Origin: JBJEFI01 sp051873875
GTDB lineage: Bacteria; Bacillota; Bacilli; Bacillales; Bacillaceae_G
Direction: 5' to 3'
Assembly (NCBI GenBank): GCA_051873875.1
Contig: JBJEFI010000033.1
Coordinates: 1 to 16,487, forward strand
Length of the DNA: 16,487 nucleotides
The notes beneath the pieces were generated by a model, which saw nothing but the letters and a program-made list of their open reading frames with translations, was not told where the DNA came from and ran no database searches. Each line of letters opens with the position of its first letter. The first letter of the stretch is position 1. Of this stretch, positions 1 to 5,500 are shown one piece after another. The position numbers and the translations under genes were made by a program.

Positions 1-1
1 A

Positions 2-310
2 GATGAAGTGGATTTGAAAAGGGCTATTTTACGAGAACTTGAAGAGGAAACGGGTTCAACAAGTTATAGGTATATAAAACAGTATGACGAGAAGATTTGT
101 TTTGAATTTCCTGATGATATACGAACGAAGATAGGGTATGAAAAACAAGAAACAACGATGTTTCACTTTGAATATAGTGGGGATGAAACTTGTCTTCAAC
201 CATTGGATAATGAAATAGATGATATTCGATTCACAACAAAGGAAAATGTTTTACATCAGTTAACTCATGATGATACAAAAAACTTTTTTGTGAAATATTT
301 TTTTATTTGA
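2..310 (+). CDS. NUDIX hydrolase, C-terminal part (5' end outside the window)
   Basis: The reading frame is open from the window edge to the TGA at 308-310, so the true start lies upstream. The C-terminal part of the Nudix box is visible at the very start: RELEEETG matches the REUxEExG half of the motif, whose glutamates bind the catalytic metal ions. The position where the motif expects an earlier glutamate (eight residues before this R) holds valine, with a glutamate one residue before it. The segment FEFPDDIRTKIGY followed by a strand-like stretch resembles the RppH/Ap4A-type branch of the superfamily, which cleaves nucleoside diphosphate linkages or mRNA 5' caps. That subfamily placement is an inference from a fragment; the substrate cannot be named. 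No terminator is evident after the stop. Confidence 0.75.
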   Translation, partial: DEVDLKRAILRELEEETGSTSYRYIKQYDEKICFEFPDDIRTKIGYEKQETTMFHFEYSGDETCLQPLDNEIDDIRFTTKENVLHQLTHDDTKNFFVKYFFI

Positions 311-510
311 AAAGAAAAACGGTGTGTATTGTGTGAATCAATTTTTAATAGCAATTGTTAAAGGGAAATGAACATTATCCATATTTATAGGAACTATATG
401 CTTCTTTGTCTAATCCTAGTTTAATTAATTTTGTAAAAGAAAGTGTATGTCCTGTTAAAGAAGATATTTAGTATTAATGAGAAATAAGGTGAATGGGAGG
501 AGAGAGTAAG

Positions 511-1014
511 ATGGCAATCCATTCAGAAAGATTATTATTTCGTCCATATGAGGATGATGATTTTGAATTTTTAGTGTCTTTGTTATCAAATCCTGAAATG
601 ATGCGATTCATTGGCAATGGAAATACGAGAGATCGAAATGGTGCAAAAGCATTTTTAGATTGGATTTATCGGGGATATGAACATGGCCCAGACATGGGAT
701 TAAAGCTTTTAGTGAGGAAAGAAGATAACGCACTAATTGGACATGCTGGTTTTGTTTCACAAATAATTGATGGAAAAGAAGAAATTGAAATAGGGTATTG
801 GATTGCTCCTGATTATTGGAGACACGGCTATGCAACAGAAGCGGCATTTGCACTTAAAGCATATGGAATTTCTAAGCTAGACAGAAATCGATTTATTGCA
901 TTGGTACAGTTAGGAAATATTGCATCTCAAAAGGTTGCAACAAAGATAGGAATGAATGTAGAAAAACAGATTGTTTTATCGGATAAAAATGTTTATGTCT
1001 ATGCCACTATTTAG
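511..1014 (+). CDS. GNAT acetyltransferase, RimJ/RimL type
   Basis: This 167-residue protein matches the Acetyltransf_3 (RimJ/RimL-like) branch of the GNAT superfamily, which moves an acetyl group from acetyl-CoA to an amine of a protein or small molecule. It opens with the typical SERLLFRP strand, and the acetyl-CoA pyrophosphate loop is seen as WRHGYATEA around residues 103-111, after the IEIGYWIAP strand. A helix with GNIASQKVATKIGM near residues 135-148 is the usual motif B. An in-frame ATG at 493 is rejected as the start because the ribosome binding site GGGAGGAGA (495-503) would fall inside the gene; the ATG at 511 sits about 10 bases after it. The acceptor substrate is unknown. The next acetyltransferase follows within 26 bases, so the two are probably co-transcribed. 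Confidence 0.88.
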   Translation: MAIHSERLLFRPYEDDDFEFLVSLLSNPEMMRFIGNGNTRDRNGAKAFLDWIYRGYEHGPDMGLKLLVRKEDNALIGHAGFVSQIIDGKEEIEIGYWIAPDYWRHGYATEAAFALKAYGISKLDRNRFIALVQLGNIASQKVATKIGMNVEKQIVLSDKNVYVYATI

Positions 1015-1039
1015 TTAAGCCATGAGAAAAGGGGATGTA

Positions 1040-1459
1040 ATGGTGGAAATTATAAAACAAGAAGGGCAAGAAATTAGGGAGTATATTAGACAAAAAGTAA
1101 TTGATTATAATATGTCTCAACTATCAGATGAGGTAAAAACACCTCTTGAACATGTAAATTTTGTCGTAAAAGATGAAACTGGTAAAATCGTTGGTGGAAT
1201 AACAGGTACAAGTTTTTGGCACTATATGCACATTGATTTCTTATGGGTAGATGAATCATTGCGCCATGGTGGCTATGGAAGTAAGCTTCTTCAAAAAATA
1301 GAAGATGTTGCAAGAGAGAAGAAATGTCGACTTATTATGGTGGATTCATTTAGCTTTCAAGCTGCAGACTTTTATAAAAAGATGGGGTATAAGGAATTTG
1401 GCGTTGTGGAAGATCATCCAAAGGGGCATAGCCAGCACTTCTTTGAAAAAAGATTATAA
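1040..1459 (+). CDS. GNAT acetyltransferase
   Basis: This 139-residue GNAT-fold protein is a different subfamily from its upstream neighbour. The acetyl-CoA binding loop is LRHGGYGSKLL around residues 74-84, preceded by the strand HIDFLWVDE, and motif B is the segment SFQAADFYKKMGYKEFG near residues 105-121. The length is normal for a single-domain GNAT enzyme. An upstream in-frame ATG at 1022 lacks a ribosome binding site, whereas AAAAGGGGA (1027-1035) lies 4 bases before the ATG at 1040, so that start is preferred despite the short spacing. The gene is the second of a probable two-gene unit ended by the hairpin at 1526. The substrate is not predictable from sequence; such enzymes often acetylate small molecules or peptides. 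Confidence 0.85.
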   Translation: MVEIIKQEGQEIREYIRQKVIDYNMSQLSDEVKTPLEHVNFVVKDETGKIVGGITGTSFWHYMHIDFLWVDESLRHGGYGSKLLQKIEDVAREKKCRLIMVDSFSFQAADFYKKMGYKEFGVVEDHPKGHSQHFFEKRL

Positions 1460-1525
1460 AATGAAACTGCCACAAAGGGGATTTTGCATCTCCATTTATG
1501 GCTAGTTGAATGGGATAAAGTGTAG

Positions 1526-1562
1526 GGAGCCTTTCTTTTGGAAAGACTCCTTTTTCTTATTT
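1526..1562 (+). terminator. Rho-independent terminator after the acetyltransferase pair
   Basis: GGAGCCTTTC (1526-1535) and GAAAGACTCC (1541-1550) form a 10-base stem with one mismatch and a 5-base loop, followed by TTTTTCTTATTTT. It overlaps the end of the convergent methyltransferase gene. There is no U-run on the minus side, so it serves mainly the plus strand. Confidence 0.85.
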
Positions 1563-2318
1563 TGTTTCTGCTTTAATAATAAAGCGTTGTTGTTTTACAT
1601 CCAAATAGCCTTTTGTCTGAATAAGATGGTGGATTTGATACAATTTTTCAAGGTACTTATCGATTTCGAAATCGACTACTTGCCAAGGAATGGCTTTCAA
1701 ATAATAAATAAGTGCACCAATATCGTAAAATCGTTGAATTGGACTAGCTTCTTTGCTATAGGTAACGTTAAAATGGTTTTCTTTCAGTTCATTTACAGCA
1801 GTCTGTAAGTTCCAACTAGCAAACTCTTCATTGATAGGTGCTCCTAAATGCTCATTAATTTCAATACAATCGAAAGCGCCAACTTGTTGGGTAATGAAAA
1901 CACCATTATCTGAAAGAATACGCCTTACTTCTTTTGGTGAATAAGACTCATGTCGATTCATAACGAAATCAAAATAATCATCAGCAAAAGGAAGATTGTT
2001 ATCATCTTCAACCTGAACTACTTTCACTCCTAAAGGTTCAAGTCGTTTTTGGGCGATTGGAACGTTCGGTTCATACCCTTCAGTCGCACAAATAGTTGTA
2101 GGATAAGGCTGTAGTTTCTCTAAAAATTCTCCTCCGCCAGTCCCCATATCTAACATAGCGTTAGCACGTTGAACATAAGGCAATACGATACTTCCATAAG
2201 ACCAGGGCAACAATTCTTCTTGTATACGTCCAGTCTTTGAAAGAAATGAAAAATCCCAGCCAGAAAAAGGTTGAGTTGCTGTTTGAATATAAGCTAAAAA
2301 AATTTGATCTGTTATCAT
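1557..2318 (-). CDS. class I SAM-dependent methyltransferase under a probable translational attenuator
   Basis: This 253-residue protein is a Rossmann-fold methyltransferase that uses S-adenosylmethionine. Motif I is MLDMGTGGGEFL at residues 55-66 (the glycine-rich SAM loop), the acidic end of strand 2 is ATEGYEPN at 78-85, and the segment DDNNLPFADDYFDFV at 105-119 corresponds to motifs III and IV. NRHESYSP and ITQQVGAFD, together with the N-terminal FSGWDF and LPWSYGS stretches, mark a family common in Bacillales, usually annotated only as methyltransferase. It lacks the N-terminal zinc-finger cysteines of RlmA/TlrB rRNA methylases. The start has AGGAGG 8 bases upstream. The unusual part is its 5' leader, which can mask this ribosome binding site. 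That mode of control is typical of genes induced by ribosome-targeting antibiotics, so a role in ribosome or drug modification is a reasonable inference, but nothing in the protein proves it. Confidence 0.88.
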   Translation of the reverse strand: MITDQIFLAYIQTATQPFSGWDFSFLSKTGRIQEELLPWSYGSIVLPYVQRANAMLDMGTGGGEFLEKLQPYPTTICATEGYEPNVPIAQKRLEPLGVKVVQVEDDNNLPFADDYFDFVMNRHESYSPKEVRRILSDNGVFITQQVGAFDCIEINEHLGAPINEEFASWNLQTAVNELKENHFNVTYSKEASPIQRFYDIGALIYYLKAIPWQVVDFEIDKYLEKLYQIHHLIQTKGYLDVKQQRFIIKAETK

Positions 2319-2326
2319 TTTTGTAT

Positions 2327-2384
2327 CCTCCTATTAAAAGTATATTTTTAGGGATGTAGCGGTTAAAAGGAGGTCCACGTATCC
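2327..2384 (-). promoter_or_regulatory. translational attenuator: anti-SD/SD pairing with alternative hairpin
   Basis: On the minus strand the ribosome binding region TTAATAGGAGG (2337-2327) is preceded by CCTCCTTTTAA (2373-2363), which complements it at 10 of 11 positions and would hide the Shine-Dalgarno site. Upstream, ACGTA at 2397-2393, the end of a short leader ORF, pairs perfectly with TACGT at 2381-2377. A competing hairpin joins GGAT (2384-2381) and GTGG (2378-2375) with CCGC (2362-2359, one G-U) and ATCC (2355-2352). Its 12-base loop is exactly the anti-SD segment. The last two stems share bases and exclude each other. A ribosome stalled on the leader ORF would break the first stem, allow the second, and free the start site. 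The pairings are read directly; the mechanism is inferred from the known erm and cat attenuators. Confidence 0.72.
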
Positions 2385-2391
2385 TGCGTTG

Positions 2392-2424
2392 TTACGTCTC
2401 ATGTTCTACTAATCTCATTACCAT
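2392..2424 (-). CDS. putative leader peptide of the methyltransferase attenuator
   Basis: This short ORF encodes the ten residues MVMRLVEHET and ends in TAA. A GGAG site (minus strand 2431-2428) lies 9 bases before the inner ATG (2418, giving MRLVEHET) and only 3 bases before the outer ATG, so the inner start may be the one used. Its final codon and stop form one arm of the first hairpin of the leader, as in erm and cat leaders, where a drug-stalled ribosome melts such a stem. The tripeptide MRL also occurs in the ErmD leader, but three residues are too few to argue from. Confidence 0.5.
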   Translation of the reverse strand: MVMRLVEHET

Positions 2425-2451
2425 TCACTCCGATAGCATTGTAATATCTCT

Positions 2452-2460
2452 ATTATATCA
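2452..2460 (-). promoter_or_regulatory. extended -10 promoter of the methyltransferase gene
   Basis: The minus strand reads TGATATAAT, a perfect extended -10 (TG-n-TATAAT). No good -35 is seen at 16-18 bases, as is usual for extended -10 promoters. Transcription would start near 2445 and give a leader of about 125 bases containing the complete attenuator. Confidence 0.65.
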
Positions 2461-2531
2461 AAAATAGGAAAATTCAGACTATATTTCAAGGGAAATAATC
2501 ATGATTTTAAGATGAAGTGCTAAAACATAGG

Positions 2532-2575
2532 AAATAGCCTTATTAAGTAAAACCTACTTAATAAGGCTATTTTTT
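2532..2575. terminator. hairpin terminator at the end of selO
   Basis: An 18-base perfect inverted repeat (2532-2549 and 2555-2572) with a 5-base loop lies 16 bases past the selO stop codon. The U-tract is perfect on the plus strand (TTTTTT ending at 2575) and broken on the minus strand. As the only gene that runs into it is selO, it probably ends selO transcription and insulates the methyltransferase promoter. Confidence 0.8.
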
Positions 2576-2587
2576 GGAAGTTTCATT

Positions 2588-4057
2588 TTATGTCCCACAA
2601 AAGGTTCGATAAGCACAACTTGAAGGTTTAGGAAGCTCTGCATATTTTTCTTGCTCTTTTGTATGAGTGTATGGCTTTGAGATTACTTCAAGAAGTTTCA
2701 TCATAACAGTAAGATCACCATTTTCAGCTGCTTCTAATGCTTCTTCTACGCGATGGTTTCTTGGAATTACAGCAGGATTGGAATCTTTCATTAATTGATG
2801 TATGTCATCTTTTGATTGTGATTGTCTTTGTAGTCGTTCTTGCCATATTTTATTCCAATTTGTAAATTCCTCACTTTTAAACATAGCCTTTTCCATATTT
2901 GTAGAAAAAGTTAAGGCAAGAAATGTATTCGTAAAATCTTCTTTGTATTTTTCCATCATAGTAAGTAAATCTTCAATGAGTGCTTTATCCTGTGCTTCTT
3001 CATTAAAGATTCCAAGCTTTGCTCTCATTTTTGATAACCAATTTGTCGAATACAATTCTGTAAAATGAGAAATGGCATCTTGTGCTAAATTTACAGCTTC
3101 TTCTTGATTTTCGTGCAATAAAGGCAATAAGGTTTCAGCGAATCTACATAAATTCCACTGAGTAATCATTGGCTGATTTTTATATGCATAACGACCTTGG
3201 GCATCAATCGAACTAAAGACAGTATCAGGATGATATGTATCCATAAAGGCACAAGGACCATAGTCAATTGTTTCGCCACTAATGGTCATATTATCTGTAT
3301 TCATAACACCATGGATAAATCCAACTGTTTGCCATTTGGAAACAAGACTAGCATGAGTCTTTATGACTTCATTTAGAAAATGAAGATATTTATTATCTCC
3401 TGTTAGATGAGGATAGTGTCTATTGATGGCATAATCAGCCAGTTCTTTCAGCTCTTCTGTACTACCAAAGGCAGATACAAATTGAAATGTGCCAAAGCGA
3501 AGATGACTAGCAGCAATGCGAGTCAAGATTGCACCTTCTTTAATCGTTTCACGATAGACAGGATCTCCAGTTTTGACAACTGCCAAGCTACGAGTAGTTG
3601 GAATCTCAAGCCCATGCATAGCTTCGCTTATGATATATTCACGAAGCATAGGACCAAGTGCAGCTCTGCCATCTCCACCACGAGAATAGGGGGTTCTTCC
3701 AGATCCTTTTAGTTGAATATCAACTCTTTTGTCAGAAGGAGTTAGTTGTTCGCCAATTAATAATGCTCTGCCATCCCCAAGCATTGTAAAGTGTCCAAAT
3801 TGATGTCCTGCATAAGCTTGAGCAATATAAGCACCGCCATGTATTCTTTTATTACCTGCAAGTATGGCTACACCATCATCACTTTTAAGGGCATCATCAT
3901 TTAATCCTAACGATTTTGCCAAGGAATCATTAAGAATAACCAATTCTGGCGAGCTCACTGGATTTAAATCAATTTCACTATAAAGCTGTGGAGGTAAGCT
4001 CGTATAACTATTGTCTAAGTTCCATCCCATTTCCATATCTTCTTTATTTGTAGTCAT
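2588..4057 (-). CDS. selO: protein adenylyltransferase SelO (YdiU/UPF0061 family)
   Basis: SelO has an atypical protein-kinase fold that transfers AMP from ATP to hydroxyl residues of proteins; in Escherichia coli it is linked to redox stress. The 489-residue length is typical. Hallmarks are AYAGHQFGHFTMLGDGRALL (81-100), the nucleotide-binding lysine in LKGSGRTPYSRGGDGR (116-131, K117), the catalytic region HGVMNTDNM (249-257) and the metal-binding aspartate in IDYGPCAFMD (264-273). The C-terminus YRTFCGT carries the conserved cysteine at the position that holds selenocysteine in some homologues. The start is supported by AGGAG 5 bases upstream. The gene has its own terminator and no functional partner among its neighbours. 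It looks complete and intact. Confidence 0.96.
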   Translation of the reverse strand: MTTNKEDMEMGWNLDNSYTSLPPQLYSEIDLNPVSSPELVILNDSLAKSLGLNDDALKSDDGVAILAGNKRIHGGAYIAQAYAGHQFGHFTMLGDGRALLIGEQLTPSDKRVDIQLKGSGRTPYSRGGDGRAALGPMLREYIISEAMHGLEIPTTRSLAVVKTGDPVYRETIKEGAILTRIAASHLRFGTFQFVSAFGSTEELKELADYAINRHYPHLTGDNKYLHFLNEVIKTHASLVSKWQTVGFIHGVMNTDNMTISGETIDYGPCAFMDTYHPDTVFSSIDAQGRYAYKNQPMITQWNLCRFAETLLPLLHENQEEAVNLAQDAISHFTELYSTNWLSKMRAKLGIFNEEAQDKALIEDLLTMMEKYKEDFTNTFLALTFSTNMEKAMFKSEEFTNWNKIWQERLQRQSQSKDDIHQLMKDSNPAVIPRNHRVEEALEAAENGDLTVMMKLLEVISKPYTHTKEQEKYAELPKPSSCAYRTFCGT

Positions 4058-4406
4058 TTTATCTCCTATCCAGTTCTTTATTTTTAGTGTGTAGTTTATA
4101 TTTTAAATTAATATGCCCTTATTTATCACTTAAAATAACTTATGAAAAGCCAATAATTGGTGTAAGCAAGGGAATAGGACATTATTTTTACGAATTTACT
4201 AAATAAGATATTCATTATTTACTCAACTTAAAGAAATCAATCTAGTGCTAATTAAGTAGTGATTTAATATAAGTAATTTAGGAAAGGCAATAGCTCGTTT
4301 TATGTCATAATTAACGATAAATTTTTGGAGATTTAGAAACCAATAATATGAAATATGAGTAAAAAGAATGGGAACTAATAAATAGTGATTAAAAATATTA
4401 ATTAAA
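4058..4406. other. gene-free AT-rich spacer between selO and the regulator gene
   Basis: This stretch separates divergent genes and must hold the selO promoter on the minus strand, but I find only weak hexamers (for example TATAAA near 4100 without a -35). No hairpin, repeat or conserved reading frame is visible. A 102-codon minus-strand frame at 4223-4531 has no ribosome binding site and runs into the regulator gene; I do not regard it as coding. Confidence 0.6.
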
Positions 4407-4447
4407 GACAATTGTCCTTGATTTGAAAAATCGTCTATTTTTATATT
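4407..4447 (+). promoter_or_regulatory. Crp/Fnr-type operator and -10 box of the regulator gene (autoregulation)
   Basis: The perfect palindrome GACAATTGTC (4407-4416) is followed by CTT, then ATTTGAAAA (4421-4429) and a -10-like TATATT (4442-4447). The palindrome centre lies about 42 bases before the inferred start site, the class II activator position for Crp/Fnr proteins. The same arrangement stands in front of the transporter operon (5225-5264). Eleven of the first 13 bases match between the two sites, including all bases outside the central two. Binding by the adjacent regulator is an inference. Confidence 0.6.
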
Positions 4448-4497
4448 AAGCATGATTGAATGTGTTGCAAATGTATGCATAGTGAGGTGAGGCAGAG

Positions 4498-5139
4498 ATG
4501 ACGTTAAAGGGAATTTTTGAGAATTGTCCATCTTATATTAAAGAAAAATTCATTTATGAAGAGTATGTTCCAGGAGATATTGTAATGGAACAAGATGTTT
4601 ATATGAGTGCTGGTGATATATATATTCTACTTCAAGGAAATATGAAAGTAACACAATTATCGAAGAAGGGAACAACTCTATTATTGTGTATCATTAAAGA
4701 ATGGGAATTATTTGGAGATTTAGAAGTGTTTAGTCAAAGACGGACAGCCTGTAGTGTAGAAGCATTATCTCCTTGTAAGGTTGTGAAAATTTCAAAATCA
4801 GATTTTTTATTATGGCTAAAAGAGGATTTTGAACTTGTTACGTATCTGTTAGAAAACTATACAGAAAGGTTATTAGGATTAGCATACTTAACAACAACCA
4901 ATACGGTTTTTTCCTTGGAATATCGTTTTTTAATTTTGCTGGATTCTTTTCGAACTGAATTACAAATGGTTGTACCATATTCGAAAGATATTATTGCTGA
5001 AATGCTTGGTACGAGTGTACGTAGCGTGAATCGTATTATTCAAAAACTAGTGAAAAAAGAAATTATCTCTTATGAAAAAGGGATTATTAAGATTCAATCC
5101 TACGATAAAATCCAAACAGAATTAAATAAACAAATATGA
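4498..5139 (+). CDS. Crp/Fnr-family transcriptional regulator, probable activator of the nucleoside transporter operon
   Basis: This 213-residue protein has a cyclic-nucleotide-binding-like beta-roll (about residues 15-115: GDIYILLQGNMKVTQL, then WELFGDLEVFSQRRTACSV where Crp has its phosphate-binding cassette), a long dimer helix, and a winged helix-turn-helix at 160-200 with recognition helix SVRSVNRIIQKL (173-184). The cassette is only partly conserved, and Bacillales generally lack cAMP signalling, so the effector is probably not cAMP. There is no N-terminal cysteine cluster of Fnr type. The layout recalls YeiL, a Crp/Fnr protein encoded beside nucleoside genes in E. coli, but I cannot confirm orthology. 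GAGGTGAGG (4484-4492) supports the ATG at 4498. The transporter operon lies downstream in the same direction, behind a near-identical operator. Confidence 0.85.
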   Translation: MTLKGIFENCPSYIKEKFIYEEYVPGDIVMEQDVYMSAGDIYILLQGNMKVTQLSKKGTTLLLCIIKEWELFGDLEVFSQRRTACSVEALSPCKVVKISKSDFLLWLKEDFELVTYLLENYTERLLGLAYLTTTNTVFSLEYRFLILLDSFRTELQMVVPYSKDIIAEMLGTSVRSVNRIIQKLVKKEIISYEKGIIKIQSYDKIQTELNKQI

Positions 5140-5224
5140 AATAAGGTAAGTACCTGCATATATGATGTTTATAAATGACTATTCAAGGGAAATTAAGTAA
5201 ATATTAATTAGAGAAGTGATTTAG

Positions 5225-5264
5225 GGACATCTGTCCTTTTTATTTGAAAATATATAAATATAAT
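5225..5264 (+). promoter_or_regulatory. activator operator and -10 box of the nucleoside transporter operon
   Basis: The palindrome GGACATCTGTCC (5225-5236) has its centre 28.5 bases before a perfect -10, TATAAT (5259-5264). With a start site near 5271 the operator is centred at about -40.5, the class II Crp/Fnr position. A TTGAAA at 5244-5249 is only 9 bases from the -10 and cannot act as a normal -35, which fits an activator-dependent promoter. The flank CTT...ATTTGAAAA is shared with the operator before the regulator gene. Confidence 0.65.
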
Positions 5265-5283
5265 AAAACACATAACAAATACC

Positions 5284-5352
5284 CCTTATATATTGTTGAA
5301 TGTGATGGTTTCAACAGTTTCTACAAAGCAACCGAAATGCTTTACTATAAGG
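5284..5352 (+). promoter_or_regulatory. purine riboswitch aptamer, guanine type
   Basis: All three helices of the purine aptamer are present. P1 pairs CCTTA (5284-5288) with TAAGG (5348-5352). P2 pairs TGTTGAA (5294-5300) with TTCAACA (5310-5316), with L2 ending in GG (5307-5308). P3 pairs AAAGCA (5325-5330) with TGCTTT (5338-5343), with a 7-base L3 ACCGAAA whose CC (5332-5333) can form the loop-loop contact with the L2 GG. Junction J2/3 is the consensus GTTTCTAC (5317-5324), including U51. J3/1 reads ACTAT, so the specificity base (position 74, C at 5345) is cytosine, which selects guanine or hypoxanthine rather than adenine. It lies in the leader of a purine-nucleoside transporter operon, the expected context. 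Confidence 0.92.
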
Positions 5353-5414
5353 AGAACAAGATATGTGTAGTGGATTATATTTATATAAATATAATATTAG
5401 TTTAATGTGAATAC

Positions 5415-5469
5415 CCCTATGCCATTTTGCTTTCTTCTTTATATAAGCAAAGGTGCATAGGGTTTTTTT
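5415..5469 (+). terminator. riboswitch-controlled intrinsic terminator before the lipoprotein gene
   Basis: CCCTATGC (5415-5422) pairs with GCATAGGG (5455-5462), and inside it TTTGCTT (5426-5432) pairs with AAGCAAA (5445-5451). Seven T residues follow (5463-5469). It sits about 30 bases before the first structural gene. A possible antiterminator joins AAGGAGAA (5349-5356, including the P1 3' strand) with TTCTTCTT (5432-5439) in the terminator left arm and loop, with one G-U pair. Guanine binding would lock P1, leave the terminator free to form, and turn the operon off. Confidence 0.88.
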
Positions 5470-5500
5470 GTTGCAAAATGAAGAATTAGGAGAGAAAAAG

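Noticed and set aside
391..471. 26-codon coding-like stretch between the NUDIX and acetyltransferase genes
   Set aside because: It is too short, has no start or ribosome binding site and matches nothing I know. The rest of 311-510 shows no hairpin or clear promoter.
1506..1808. 100-codon plus-strand open frame opposite the methyltransferase
   Set aside because: It is antisense to a well-supported gene, starts inside a terminator hairpin and has no recognisable features.
2341..2400. T-box-like riboswitch in the methyltransferase leader
   Set aside because: The T-box consensus AGGGTGGNACCGCG is absent and there is no terminator; the pairings fit a translational attenuator instead.
4223..4531. 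102-codon minus-strand open frame upstream of the regulator
   Set aside because: It has no ribosome binding site, overlaps the regulator's start and promoter, and has an AT-driven composition with no domain features.
5144..5155. Palindrome AGGTA-AG-TACCT just after the regulator stop codon
   Set aside because: It has the same 5+2+5 geometry as the operators but unrelated half-sites, with no promoter at a fitting distance; it is probably chance.
5244..5264. TTGAAA and TATAAT read as a normal sigma-A promoter for the nucleoside operon
   Set aside because: The spacing is only 9 bases, so TTGAAA cannot be the -35; an activator-dependent promoter fits better.
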